A stretch of DNA of 54,945 nt from Acinetobacter colistiniresistens. Its GTDB lineage: Bacteria > Pseudomonadota > Gammaproteobacteria > Pseudomonadales > Moraxellaceae. This document shows, piece after piece, positions 8,191-20,585 of this stretch. The notes beneath the pieces are model-generated. The model saw only the letters and a list, made by a program, of their open reading frames with translations. It made no database searches and had not been told where the DNA came from. The position numbers and the translations under genes are program-made. The stretch spans positions 184,815-239,759 of the forward strand of contig NZ_KE340382.1 in NCBI RefSeq assembly GCF_000413935.1, written 5' to 3'. Numbering within the stretch: the stretch's first letter is position 1; each line of letters starts with the position of its first letter.

Positions 8191-9336
8191 ATGACTCAAT
8201 CACCAAAAGTTAAACGCAGTTTTCTTCACAGTCCAACTGCACAAAAAATGCTAAATAGCCGTAGTGGACGTCAGGCACGCCAAATTCTCTCCAATGCAAC
8301 AGATCGTCTCTTGCGCGGTCAGCAACTGGCACTTTCAGGCAGAACACCTTTTGATATTGTGTATCAACGTGAAATTATTAGCTTACGCCACTATACGGTT
8401 GCAACAGACAATACCGTAAAGCATCGTATTCCTTTGGTCATCGTGCCACCGCTTGCCGCAAATATGCTGATCTATGATTTATTCCCAAGCCGTAGTCTGG
8501 TGGGTTATTTTCTCGCACAAGGTTTTGATGTTTATCTGATTGATTGGGGGACACCAAGCCTACGCCAAGCCAAATATAATCTGGGTACATATGTGAAAAC
8601 CTTTATGCCAGACTTTATTGAAAAAATCCGTGAGCATAGTGGTCAGCAGCAACTATCGCTGTATGGTTGGAGTTTAGGTGGTGCATTATCGCTCTGCTAT
8701 ACCGCGCTGTTCAAAGATAAAAACATCCAGAATCTGGTTATTCTGGCATCCCCGATTAATACCCATAAATCGGGTTATATGGGCAAGTTCTACCAACGCC
8801 TGACCATTCCTGCACAATGGATTCGCAGCAATACCAAGTTTCGTATCCATCAAGTGCCGAGCCGCGTCTTTCATATTCATGGCTGGCAAAACACCTTAGG
8901 TTTTAAATTGACCGATCCCATTGGTAACTTTAAAAACTATTGGGAACTGCTCAAAAATCTGAATGATCGCCAATTCGTCATTAACCACGCCACTTCCAGT
9001 TCTTTTGTCGATAATATGCTGGCTTATCCAGGTGGCGTTATGCGCGATATTATTCTACGTTTCTGGATTGATAATGAACTCTCTACGGGCTCAGTCCAAT
9101 TCGGTGAACAAAGCGCGAACCTGAAAGATATTGATTGCTCCGTACTGGCGGTAGGTGGTCGTACCGATATTATTGTGACGGCCGAAGCCGTACGCCCTCT
9201 CATGGATTTAATCAGCAGTACAGACAAACAGTTTGAAATTGTTCCTGGGGGGCATATGGGCTTGGTCTCAGGGAATCAGGCTCCCCAATTGGTCTGGCCT
9301 GTGGTGACCCAATGGTTAGCTCCTCGTTCTGACTAA
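8191..9336 (+). CDS. PhaC-like alpha/beta hydrolase with serine nucleophile
   Basis: A 381-residue alpha/beta-hydrolase resembling polyhydroxyalkanoate synthases: the PPLAANMLIYDLFPSRSLV and FDVYLIDWGTPS segments are characteristic. Synthases use a G-x-C-x-G nucleophile elbow, but here it is GWSLGG with Ser161. The likely partners are Asp326 (GGRTDIIV) and His355 (GGHMGLVSG). It also lacks the long N-terminal domain of class I enzymes, so it is in the class III PhaC size range. No phaA, phaB, phaE or phasin gene is nearby. It may be an esterase, depolymerase or acyltransferase rather than a true polymerase. It is divergent from the membrane/XRE pair. Confidence 0.8.
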   Translation: MTQSPKVKRSFLHSPTAQKMLNSRSGRQARQILSNATDRLLRGQQLALSGRTPFDIVYQREIISLRHYTVATDNTVKHRIPLVIVPPLAANMLIYDLFPSRSLVGYFLAQGFDVYLIDWGTPSLRQAKYNLGTYVKTFMPDFIEKIREHSGQQQLSLYGWSLGGALSLCYTALFKDKNIQNLVILASPINTHKSGYMGKFYQRLTIPAQWIRSNTKFRIHQVPSRVFHIHGWQNTLGFKLTDPIGNFKNYWELLKNLNDRQFVINHATSSSFVDNMLAYPGGVMRDIILRFWIDNELSTGSVQFGEQSANLKDIDCSVLAVGGRTDIIVTAEAVRPLMDLISSTDKQFEIVPGGHMGLVSGNQAPQLVWPVVTQWLAPRSD

Positions 9337-9353
9337 AATTATCTTTAAAAGAA

Positions 9354-9384
9354 AAAAAGGCTGCCGATATCGGCAGCCTTTAAC
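9354..9384. terminator. bidirectional intrinsic terminator
   Basis: AAGGCTGCCGAT/ATCGGCAGCCTT (9357-9380) is a perfect palindrome flanked by A- and T-runs. It lies between the convergent PhaC-like and MHYT-GGDEF-EAL genes. Confidence 0.85.
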
Positions 9385-9408
9385 ATGAGCCAATCTTCGA
9401 TTTATCCA

Positions 9409-11472
9409 TCATGCAAAGTGCTGATAGCGATGCAATACCAACCCTTCAATATTGACGGGTGTACCCAATAAATAGCCTTGTAGTTGGTTACATCCCAAAC
9501 TGGTCAGGATATCCGCTTGCTGCTGTGTTTCAACACCTTCTGCCGTCACGACTAAGCCCAATTTTGCGGCCAGATGGATAATACTTTCTATAATCGCTTC
9601 TTCTTTTGAGTTTGGTTTTAGGTCAATCAAAAAACCTCGATCAATTTTCAATTCATCGACTGGTAAATCTTTTAAATACAAGAAGCTTGAATAGCCTGTA
9701 CCAAAGTCATCAATCGCAATTCGAATCCCGAGTTTACGCAAACGTTCCAACGTACGAATACTGGAATCGATATGATGCATAGCGGTAGATTCAGTAATTT
9801 CAAGAATGAGATGATGTGGTTGGATCTGGTATTGTTCTAATAATTGTTCTAATACACTAAAAAGCTTTTTATTTTCAAATTGCAGTGCAGATAAATTGAC
9901 AGCGATTGGATAAAAAGGACAGCTACTTCGTTCCCACTTCTGAATCTGTATACAGGCCTGTTCAAGTGCCCAGTATCCCATCGGAATAATCAATCCAGTT
10001 TTTTCAGCCCCCTCAATAAACATTTGCGGTGTAAATAAACCCAGTGTTGGGTGTTTCCATCGAATTAAAGCTTCTACCCCACAGACCTCATAATTCGATG
10101 TAAATTTGGGTTGATAAAACAGCACAAACTGTTGCTCATCCACCGCTTTATAGAGATCATTGATCAGTTTGGACTGACTGCGTACATCTTGCTGATCTGA
10201 CATCGAGTGGAACATGGTATAGGTGTTACGGCCCTGATCTTTGGAAATCAGCATAGCAACATCCGCATTAATCAACAGGTCTTGAACATTGGTGCCATGT
10301 TCAGGGTACATCGCAATCCCGACGCTGGCAGAAATATTAATATCTTTTGCCGCAATCAGATAAGTTTCCTGAATATAATGCAAAATATCTTCTGAAAGCT
10401 GCATCGCTTCATTGATATCGGTATTCTCAGAAATTAAGACGAACTCATCGCCGCCAATCCGAAATAGCTTATGGTTTGAATTCAGCTTATTGTACAAACG
10501 GTTCGCCATCTGGATCAGTAACTGATCTCCGATATGATGACCAAAGGCATCATTCACCGATTTAAAGCGGTCTAGATCGATATATAAGAATGCCGCTTTT
10601 TGCTTATTTAGGCGATGGTGATTGAATACCTCTTCTGCATGCTCAGTCAGGTATAAACGATTGGGTAATTTGGTCAGTGTGTCATGTAAAGACTGGATAG
10701 CTAACTCTTTATTGATTAAGGTGAGTTGCTCATTCCTTTCTTCAAGTCGAGCTTCTAGTATCGCAACGGCAAAACCAGCAACAAAAACCAGACTGGTAAT
10801 AAAAATAATCGTAAACAGTAAAACACTTTGCTCTGTATGCTCAGAAGTCAAAACTTGCGCCAGACTTTCATCAAAGTAGGTTGCAGCCATCCCCGTATAG
10901 TGCATTCCCACAATACTAAAGGCCATGAGCACAGCAACAATTACCTTGAGCAGGGTACGGTATTTGACTGCTGTTTTATATTTAAAAATAAAAAAGAAAC
11001 TTAGACCTGAACCACTAATTGCAATTAAGACTGAACACAACACCAGTAAAGGATCGTAATGCATGGCATGATGTTCAACCATCAGTGCAGCCATGCCGGT
11101 ATAGTGCATCCCAGATATACCAAGCCCCATAAACACGGCACCGAGAATCAGACGAGGGATAGGCAAAGTTGGTCTTGAAGTCAGCCAAACAGCAAAGGTA
11201 GAAGCAACCGCCCCCACCAAATAGGAAAGAATTGTTAAATTAACATCAAAAAGATAGCCTTCTGGCAAATGGCTAGCCAGCATTCCCACAAAGTGCATTG
11301 ACCATATGGCTAATCCTAAAATCAACCCACTCGCGATTAAAATGCTTTTTTCAAACTTTTTATAAGCAGCTTTAAAAACGAGCTCTTCCATCGAAACTGC
11401 AGCGTAACATGTCGCGACTGCAACCAAAATGGAAACGATGACCAATGTGCTATCGTAATCAACGTGAACCAT
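9409..11472 (-). CDS. MHYT-GGDEF-EAL cyclic-di-GMP signalling protein
   Basis: A 687-residue inner-membrane protein that may make and/or break cyclic di-GMP. Residues 1-235 form a seven-helix MHYT sensor with repeated MHYTGM motifs (M59-H60-F, 122-127 and 190-195), proposed in this family to bind copper and sense diatomic gases. A GGDEF domain follows, with intact GGDEF at 340-344. Next is an EAL domain with EAL at 467-469 and DDFGTGYSS. No RxxD inhibitory site precedes GGDEF, so product inhibition is not expected. Both catalytic signatures are present, so the net activity cannot be decided from sequence. It is transcribed alone. Confidence 0.93.
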   Translation of the reverse strand: MVHVDYDSTLVIVSILVAVATCYAAVSMEELVFKAAYKKFEKSILIASGLILGLAIWSMHFVGMLASHLPEGYLFDVNLTILSYLVGAVASTFAVWLTSRPTLPIPRLILGAVFMGLGISGMHYTGMAALMVEHHAMHYDPLLVLCSVLIAISGSGLSFFFIFKYKTAVKYRTLLKVIVAVLMAFSIVGMHYTGMAATYFDESLAQVLTSEHTEQSVLLFTIIFITSLVFVAGFAVAILEARLEERNEQLTLINKELAIQSLHDTLTKLPNRLYLTEHAEEVFNHHRLNKQKAAFLYIDLDRFKSVNDAFGHHIGDQLLIQMANRLYNKLNSNHKLFRIGGDEFVLISENTDINEAMQLSEDILHYIQETYLIAAKDINISASVGIAMYPEHGTNVQDLLINADVAMLISKDQGRNTYTMFHSMSDQQDVRSQSKLINDLYKAVDEQQFVLFYQPKFTSNYEVCGVEALIRWKHPTLGLFTPQMFIEGAEKTGLIIPMGYWALEQACIQIQKWERSSCPFYPIAVNLSALQFENKKLFSVLEQLLEQYQIQPHHLILEITESTAMHHIDSSIRTLERLRKLGIRIAIDDFGTGYSSFLYLKDLPVDELKIDRGFLIDLKPNSKEEAIIESIIHLAAKLGLVVTAEGVETQQQADILTSLGCNQLQGYLLGTPVNIEGLVLHRYQHFA

Positions 11473-11910
11473 AAAGGACTTCCATGATTATTCAGTACTT
11501 TTTTTTATATGATGAGCAAAAATGCCCGAAATCCGAACGACGTTTCACACCCAAAGAAGCCATGAAGACTGGATTCATAAACTTTCCTTAACAATAACAT
11601 CATCTAGCATAAGGTCAAGTCTTTTTCACTTTATAAATCAATAGAATAAAAGCACATAATCATTTCAAACCAATGAAAAATCTTGTTTTTTTATTACATT
11701 TTTCACCAAAAGACTCATTTATTTTTACTAGATCATTTTAATTTTTAAGTCATGACAAATTCTTTGTTTTTAATCGTGCAGATACCCCAAAGCATGCAAC
11801 ACTTTTTCTATTTAATCAGAACCTTTTACAGCAAGCAAGCTGATTAAAACATCAACAATATAAGCTTATTTTTTTATCTATATTGTTATAACTCTGTTAT
11901 CGCAACCCAT
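11473..11910. other. intergenic region, mostly featureless
   Basis: This AT-rich gap should hold the promoter of the MHYT-GGDEF-EAL gene at its left end. A 35-codon frame on the plus strand (11484-11591), preceded by AAAGGA, is the only coding possibility, and I do not trust it. From 11592 to 11910 I see no gene, repeat or RNA structure. Confidence 0.5.
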
Positions 11911-11946
11911 AAAAAAACCCTTGTTTATATTCAACAAGGGTTTTTC
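11911..11946 (-). terminator. terminator of the ilv operon
   Basis: AAACCCTTGT (11915-11924) pairs with ACAAGGGTTT (11934-11943). On the minus strand it ends in a T-run just after the ilvC stop. Confidence 0.85.
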
Positions 11947-11964
11947 TTTAACTCAGAGAAAAAA

Positions 11965-12993
<1,029 letters not shown>

Positions 12994-13043
12994 CTAAAAT
13001 TTTTGTCATTTCCCTTGTTCTGCAAGGACAGATCTTTTGTAGG

Positions 13044-13103
13044 CTCCCCCATGATTACCGTTCTGGGTGATCCCCCCTCTTTTTCAAAGAGGGGTTGGGG
13101 GAG
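13044..13103. repeat. nested inverted repeat between ilvH and ilvC
   Basis: An inner stem CCCCTCTTT/AAAGAGGGG (13074-13082 with 13086-13094) sits within an outer pair CTCCCCCA/TGGGGGAG (13044-13051 with 13096-13103). There is no strong T-run after it on the minus strand, so it is not a simple terminator. It resembles a dispersed intergenic palindrome; a related hairpin lies at 18960-18983. Confidence 0.6.
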
Positions 13104-13108
13104 ATTTT

Positions 13109-13600
13109 TTAAATTGTTAAAACTTTTTCGCCGCGCGCAATGCCTGATACACCAGAGCGTACAACTTCAAGGATGGTATTTTCTGAAAGTGCATCAATAA
13201 AACCATCAATTTTTTCAGTTGTTCCTGCAATCTGAATCGTATAGGTCGTTGGTGTTACATCCACGATTTGAGCACGGAAGATGTCAGCTGTACGTTTGAT
13301 TTCCGCACGTGCCGCACCCAATGCCTTGACTTTGATCAGCATCAATTCACGTTCGATATGTGAACCTTCAGACAGGTCGACCACTTTCACCACTTCAACC
13401 AATTTATTCAATTGCTTGGTGATCTGCTCGATTTTGTGATCATCACCATACGTGGTTAAGGTCAAACGAGACAGGGTTTCATCTTCTGTTGGCGCAACAT
13501 TGAGGGTTTCAATGTTATAGCCACGCTGGCTGAATAAACCAACCAGACGAGAAAGCGCACCAGCTTCGTTTTCAACGAGTACTGAAATAATATGTCTCAT
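13109..13600 (-). CDS. ilvH: acetolactate synthase small (regulatory) subunit
   Basis: Regulatory subunit of acetohydroxyacid synthase that activates the catalytic subunit and usually mediates valine feedback inhibition. It has 163 residues, the typical IlvH length. An N-terminal ACT domain (RHIISVLVENEAGALSRLVG, then SQRGYNIETLNV) spans about residues 2-75 and a C-terminal ACT-like domain follows. Its ATG overlaps the ilvI stop as TAATG, which points to coupled translation and a fixed subunit ratio. Confidence 0.96.
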   Translation of the reverse strand: MRHIISVLVENEAGALSRLVGLFSQRGYNIETLNVAPTEDETLSRLTLTTYGDDHKIEQITKQLNKLVEVVKVVDLSEGSHIERELMLIKVKALGAARAEIKRTADIFRAQIVDVTPTTYTIQIAGTTEKIDGFIDALSENTILEVVRSGVSGIARGEKVLTI

Positions 13601-15324
13601 TATGTACGCTCCCCTTTACCTAACCACATATCCTTCATGGACTGACCAGCGATCAGCATCGGATATACATGTTCTGTACGATCAACCATGACATTAATGA
13701 ATACACATTTATCATTAATTGCCATCGCTTCAGCTAATTTAGAATCGAGCTCGTCAGCATGGTTAATCTGAATGCCCACGTGACCATAGGCTTCCATTAA
13801 CTTGGCAAAGTCAGGTAATGAGTCGACATAAGAACTTGAATGACGTCCTTCGTAGTTCATGTCTTGCCACTGCTTCACCATGCCTAAAGCTTGGTTATTC
13901 AAGCAAAGAATTTTCACATTCAAGCCATACTGCTTACAGGTCGACAATTCTTGGATACACATCTGAATTGATGCTTCACCTGTAATACACACTACTTGCT
14001 GGTCAGGGAATGCCAGCTTTGCAGCCATCGCATACGGTAAACCAACACCCATGGTGCCTAGACCACCTGAGTTAATCCATTGGCGTGGACGTTTGTATTT
14101 ATAGTAGTTCGCACCAAACATTTGATGCTGACCTACGTCAGATGTAATGATCGCTTCACCATTGGTCGCACGATCCAATGCTTCAACCACTTGTTGTGGT
14201 TTCATCACACCATTTTGACCTGCTTCATAACGCAAGCCATGTACTTTACGCCACTCATTAATTTGAGACCACCATGCCGCAATTGCTTCAGGGTTTGGCT
14301 TCGATACATTCATCTGTTTCAATTGCGCCAACATTTCTTGAAGAACAGGCTCTACTGCACCCACGATTGGGATGTGCGCCATAATGGTCTTCGAAATCGT
14401 TGCCGGATCGACATCAATATGAATGACTTTTGCATTGGTACAGAATTTTGCTGGGTTATTGGTCACACGGTCATCGAAACGTGCACCAATCGCTAAGATC
14501 ACATCGGCATTATGCATCGCCATATTGGCTTCATAAGTACCGTGCATCCCCAACATTCCCACGAATTGCGGGTCGTTACCCGGGAAAGCACCTAAGCCCA
14601 TTAAAGTATTGGTGACTGGATAGCCCAACAAGTGAGCAAGTTCAGTCAATAATCCAGAGGCATTACCTTGAACTACACCACCGCCCGTATAAATCATCGG
14701 ACGTTTTGCCGTAATTAGCTCATCAATCGCTTTACGAATCTGACCTGAATGGCCACGTGAAGGCGGTTGATAAGAACGCATCTTCACTTTTTCAGGATAT
14801 TCGTAGGCAAATTTTTCCGCAGGATTAGTTGCATCCTTTGGAATATCAACCACAACTGGACCCGGACGGCCAGATGCAGCGATATAGAATGCTTTCTTAA
14901 TAATTGCAGGAATTTCACTCGCGTGACGCACTTGGAAACTGTGTTTTACGATTGGACGAGAAATACCCACCATATCAGTTTCTTGGAACGCGTCTTCTCC
15001 AATAAGATGGCTTGCAACCTGACCAGACAAAATCACCATTGGGATTGAGTCCATGTAGGCTGTTGCGATTGGAGTGACGGTATTGGTTGCGCCTGGTCCT
15101 GAAGTGACCAGTACCACACCAGTCTTACCTGTTACGCGTGAGTATGCATCTGCCATGTGACCAGCAGCTTGCTCATGACGAACGAGGTAATGGTTAATTT
15201 TGTCTTGTTGAAATAGCGCATCATAAATATGTAATACAGCGCCGCCTGGATACCCAAAAACATGCTCTACGCCTTCGTCCGCAAGGGCACGAACGAGCAT
15301 TTCACCACCAGATAAAAGTTCCAA
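13600..15324 (-). CDS. ilvI: acetolactate synthase large (catalytic) subunit
   Basis: ThDP-dependent acetohydroxyacid synthase that condenses pyruvate with pyruvate or 2-oxobutyrate, the first common step of branched-chain amino-acid synthesis. The 574-residue length is normal. The catalytic glutamate is E51 ([13 protein letters not shown]). The ThDP/Mg motif, usually GDGS, reads GEAS at residues 449-452 ([12 protein letters not shown]). The start codon is TTG at 15322-15324, supported by AGGGTGA six bases upstream and by the N-terminus [14 protein letters not shown]; the next in-frame ATG (15300) would cut the domain. It is first in the operon, with an 11-bp hairpin just upstream. Confidence 0.95.
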   Translation of the reverse strand: MELLSGGEMLVRALADEGVEHVFGYPGGAVLHIYDALFQQDKINHYLVRHEQAAGHMADAYSRVTGKTGVVLVTSGPGATNTVTPIATAYMDSIPMVILSGQVASHLIGEDAFQETDMVGISRPIVKHSFQVRHASEIPAIIKKAFYIAASGRPGPVVVDIPKDATNPAEKFAYEYPEKVKMRSYQPPSRGHSGQIRKAIDELITAKRPMIYTGGGVVQGNASGLLTELAHLLGYPVTNTLMGLGAFPGNDPQFVGMLGMHGTYEANMAMHNADVILAIGARFDDRVTNNPAKFCTNAKVIHIDVDPATISKTIMAHIPIVGAVEPVLQEMLAQLKQMNVSKPNPEAIAAWWSQINEWRKVHGLRYEAGQNGVMKPQQVVEALDRATNGEAIITSDVGQHQMFGANYYKYKRPRQWINSGGLGTMGVGLPYAMAAKLAFPDQQVVCITGEASIQMCIQELSTCKQYGLNVKILCLNNQALGMVKQWQDMNYEGRHSSSYVDSLPDFAKLMEAYGHVGIQINHADELDSKLAEAMAINDKCVFINVMVDRTEHVYPMLIAGQSMKDMWLGKGERT

Positions 15325-15345
15325 CGTGATTCACCCTAGTGTTAG

Positions 15346-15372
15346 CACAATTTATGGGAGACATAAATTGTG
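15346..15372 (-). promoter_or_regulatory. 11-bp hairpin in the ilvI leader
   Basis: CACAATTTATG and CATAAATTGTG (15346-15356 and 15362-15372) form a perfect stem with a 5-base loop. It ends 21 bases before the TTG start and just ahead of the AGGGTGA ribosome-binding site. With no T-run it is not a terminator. It could be an mRNA structure affecting ilvI translation or stability, or a protein-binding palindrome. Confidence 0.5.
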
Positions 15373-15610
15373 TGTTATTCATTAACTTTTGCACTTCTTA
15401 TAAGTGTGCGTATTCTACTCGTTTTTGCTGCAATAGGAAAAATTTTCTGAGACTCATCAGCCGTATAAACTTGATGACATCTCGAATCAAAATGTGCTGG
15501 GATAAGCATATTTCAAAACGTCATTCTCTCGGCTAGAAAGAATGTCCATTGCAAGCCATGACATTTATTCGAAGGGTGATCAAATAAACACATATAAAAC
15601 TTGAGAAAGC

Positions 15611-15639
15611 ATTCTTGTTTCTTTCATAAGCAATGTCAA
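15611..15639 (-). promoter_or_regulatory. candidate ilvI promoter
   Basis: On the minus strand a perfect TTGACA (15634-15639), a 17-base spacer and AAGAAT (15611-15616) lie about 290 bases upstream of ilvI. This would give an unusually long leader. Confidence 0.35.
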
Positions 15640-15779
15640 GAACAAAGAAAAGGTTTTTAACGAATATTTTTTGGCTGTTGTTTTTTTAAACACATTTCAC
15701 GAAATATTTTGGTCTTTTTAAATGCCCTTTTATCAAAAAACTATTTTCTTTTTATTGAAAACTAGGCATTGTAAACTGC

Positions 15780-15807
15780 TTGATTAGGCACTTTGGTCGA
15801 ATATAAA
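15780..15807 (+). promoter_or_regulatory. candidate promoter of the DUF4124 gene
   Basis: TTGATT (15780-15785), a 16-base spacer and TATAAA (15802-15807) lie just upstream of the gene starting at 15832. Confidence 0.4.
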
Positions 15808-15831
15808 TATATTTTCTTTGGGGGATCAAAT

Positions 15832-16179
15832 ATGAAATCATCTTATTTAAAAACAATCTTATACACGATTACAGCAACGATAATGCTGCTCTGTTCAAGC
15901 CAAAACCATGCACAGCAATATTATAAATGGGTCGATGCCAGTGGTTCGACCCATTACACCACAACACCGCCACCGAAAGGTGCAAAACGTTTGGACAAAG
16001 TTTCGACTTATGGCAACAGCCATCAAACCACCACCCCAACCACTCAGCAAGGGCATCAAGCCAATCCTGAAGCTGCACCCAATATACCGCAGCAGGCCTC
16101 TCAAACAGCACCTGTAGCACCAGCAAGCACAGTTAAACCGCAGAGCCCGCCACCTGCCTCTGCTGTATCTGCTAAATAA
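15832..16179 (+). CDS. DUF4124-type secreted protein
   Basis: A 115-residue exported protein. It has a Sec signal peptide (KTILYTITATIMLLCSSQNHA), cleaved near residue 28. A short DUF4124-type domain follows (QQYYKWVDASGSTHYTTTPP, then PKGAKRLDKVS). The C-terminus is a low-complexity tail rich in Pro, Gln, Thr and Ala. The ATG at 15832 is preceded by GGGGGA at good spacing; an upstream in-frame start at 15793 is less likely. The family is thought to be periplasmic or envelope-associated, with no established function. Confidence 0.75.
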   Translation: MKSSYLKTILYTITATIMLLCSSQNHAQQYYKWVDASGSTHYTTTPPPKGAKRLDKVSTYGNSHQTTTPTTQQGHQANPEAAPNIPQQASQTAPVAPASTVKPQSPPPASAVSAK

Positions 16180-16193
16180 ACACAACGACAATC

Positions 16194-16227
16194 CTGCAAG
16201 GTCATCTTCAATACAGTGACCTTGTAG
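16194..16227 (+). other. hairpin without a T-run, between the DUF4124 gene and leuS
   Basis: CTGCAAGGTCA (16194-16204) pairs with TGACCTTGTAG (16217-16227), with one G-U pair and a 12-base loop. It lies shortly after the DUF4124 stop. It may weakly terminate or stabilise that mRNA, but it lacks the T-run of an intrinsic terminator. Confidence 0.35.
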
Positions 16228-16292
16228 ATAAAATCCCGATCTAAAAACTGACAATTACTACAATTTTGCGCTATGCTGTGCGGCAATCTTAA

Positions 16293-18947
<2,655 letters not shown>

Positions 18948-18959
18948 TAATTCGTTCTC

Positions 18960-18983
18960 GCCTCTCTTTGTAAAAAGAGAGGC
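18960..18983. repeat. hairpin between leuS and lptE
   Basis: GCCTCTCTTT (18960-18969) pairs with AAAGAGAGGC (18974-18983), followed by a C-rich stretch. There is no T-run, so it should not terminate. Its layout resembles the ilvH-ilvC element (CYCTCTTT stem with adjacent CCCCC). Confidence 0.5.
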
Positions 18984-19036
18984 CTCCCCCTCGTGAAACC
19001 AGAGGGTTAAGAATAGATTTCATTAGAGGAATAAAT

Positions 19037-19546
19037 ATGCACTTAGCGCAACGTGCAGCTGCTATCGTTCTCACTTTAGGCCTAAGTGCAGGCTTAGTCG
19101 GCTGTGGCTTTCACTTGAAAGGAAGCAACACTACAACAGCACCATTGGTTTATAACAAACTGACTTTAGTATTGCCTGACAATACCGATGAGTTGGAAAA
19201 TCGTCTCAGTATCTATCTCAGTGCGACAGGTGTACAGCTCAGTAACGCCAATGATGCTTATGTACTTCGTATTCTGGATTACACGCCGCGTCGCCAATTG
19301 TTGAATGGTAAGTTGACAGAAGTGTTGCTACGTTTAACCGTGACCTTCCAGATTGAAGACCGTCAAGGCAAGAAAATCACTGAACCACGTACCTTAACCG
19401 CCTCTCGTACCTATCAATACGATGTTGCAACGGTGAACACGGATAACCAACAAGAAGCCTATCTCAATCGAATTATTGTCGATGACATTGCACAGCAAGT
19501 GACTCGTCAGATTGCGGCGAACCGTTTACCCAAAGCTCAGCCATAA
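19037..19546 (+). CDS. lptE: LPS-assembly lipoprotein LptE
   Basis: Outer-membrane lipoprotein that plugs the LptD barrel and helps insert lipopolysaccharide or lipooligosaccharide in the outer leaflet. It has 169 residues, as expected. A lipobox is visible in GLSAGLVGCGFHLKG (lipidated Cys at residue 23), with the characteristic GCGFHL start of mature LptE. Strand-rich middle segments (KLTEVLLRLTVTFQIED) match the family. It is 89 bases after leuS and 9 bases before holA, a gene order conserved across many gammaproteobacteria. Confidence 0.92.
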   Translation: MHLAQRAAAIVLTLGLSAGLVGCGFHLKGSNTTTAPLVYNKLTLVLPDNTDELENRLSIYLSATGVQLSNANDAYVLRILDYTPRRQLLNGKLTEVLLRLTVTFQIEDRQGKKITEPRTLTASRTYQYDVATVNTDNQQEAYLNRIIVDDIAQQVTRQIAANRLPKAQP

Positions 19547-19555
19547 TCACGATTT

Positions 19556-20551
19556 ATGAAACTGGATTATGTTCAAGCCTTAAAACGTGTGGGTGAGGCT
19601 CGCGGTGCATGGATTATCCATGGACAAGAGCCTCTACTGGAGCAAAACCTGCTCGATGCATTCCGTAAGAGCTGGCAGCAACAAGACGTAGAACGCCAAC
19701 GCTATGACATCAGTAGCGTGAATGACTGGAAAAATGTTTTTAATGCATTGAATAGCCTGTCCCTCTTTTCGCAACAACTTGCAATTGAAGTACATGGCAA
19801 TATCAAGCCCGATGCCAATGGCTTGAAACAGCTGAAAAGCTATATCCAGCATAACGAACATAATCTTTTGTTGATTGTTTTACCCAAACAGGACAGTAGC
19901 AGTTTAAAGTCTGCCTTCTTCCAGGTGGTTGAGGCCAATGGTGTGGTGGTTCCACTTACCGCAACCTATCCACAAGATCGACAACGTATCTTAGCTTTAG
20001 AAGCAGAAAAGCTTGGTATTCAACTCGATAATGACGCATGGCAATGGTTGATGCAGCATCATGAACATAATCTTCTGGCTGCCAAAAATAGCCTGATGCG
20101 TGTTGCCGATACCTTTCCCGATATTCAACAGATTCAGATTGAACAGCTTTATGCCTGCTTGCAGGATCAATCGCGTTATACCACCTATGATCTAAGTGAT
20201 GCTTTACTGGCAGGAAATCTGGCACAGTCCGTCAAGATTTATCAATATCTGATTGCTGCGGGTGAACCTGATAGTCTGATCTTATGGACCCTGAGCAAAG
20301 AAATGCGCTTATTGATGCAATTGTTTGAACAACCGCATAATGCAATTCAACTCGGGATCTGGAAAACCAAAGTTTCACAGTATCAACAAGCGCTACGCCG
20401 CTTAAATCCAAGACAGTTTCTAACTTGGTCTGATTTATTATTGCGTATTGATGCAGCGATTAAAGGTATGTCTAAGGAAAATCCAGAACAACTAATGCTA
20501 CAAGCTTTAGCTGAGCTCTGTGGTACGACCTTATTCACACAACCCAGTTAA
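19556..20551 (+). CDS. holA: DNA polymerase III subunit delta
   Basis: Delta subunit of the clamp-loader complex, which opens the beta sliding clamp. Its 331 residues are close to the E. coli protein. The N-terminus (ARGAWIIHGQEPLLEQNLLD) matches the family. The clamp-contact region follows (NSLSLFSQQLAIEV, with the Leu-Phe pair), and the C-terminal collar helices lie around PEQLMLQALAELCGT. It directly follows lptE. Its 3' end is followed 34 bases later by the sirtuin gene. Confidence 0.94.
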   Translation: MKLDYVQALKRVGEARGAWIIHGQEPLLEQNLLDAFRKSWQQQDVERQRYDISSVNDWKNVFNALNSLSLFSQQLAIEVHGNIKPDANGLKQLKSYIQHNEHNLLLIVLPKQDSSSLKSAFFQVVEANGVVVPLTATYPQDRQRILALEAEKLGIQLDNDAWQWLMQHHEHNLLAAKNSLMRVADTFPDIQQIQIEQLYACLQDQSRYTTYDLSDALLAGNLAQSVKIYQYLIAAGEPDSLILWTLSKEMRLLMQLFEQPHNAIQLGIWKTKVSQYQQALRRLNPRQFLTWSDLLLRIDAAIKGMSKENPEQLMLQALAELCGTTLFTQPS

Positions 20552-20585
20552 GCCTGAGCATCCAAAAATAAAAATAAGGGATGAT

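Larger units (their letters stand above)
15373..15831. other. intergenic region between ilvI and the DUF4124 gene
   Basis: Long divergent gap. It contains the candidate ilvI promoter (15611-15639, minus strand) and the candidate DUF4124 promoter (15780-15807). I found no leader peptide rich in Leu, Ile or Val codons and no other gene. Confidence 0.4.

Noticed and set aside
11484..11591. A 35-codon plus-strand frame preceded by AAAGGA, divergent from the MHYT-GGDEF-EAL gene
   Set aside because: The AAAGGA overlaps the neighbouring gene's own start region, there is no promoter outside that gene, and the encoded peptide shows no motif.
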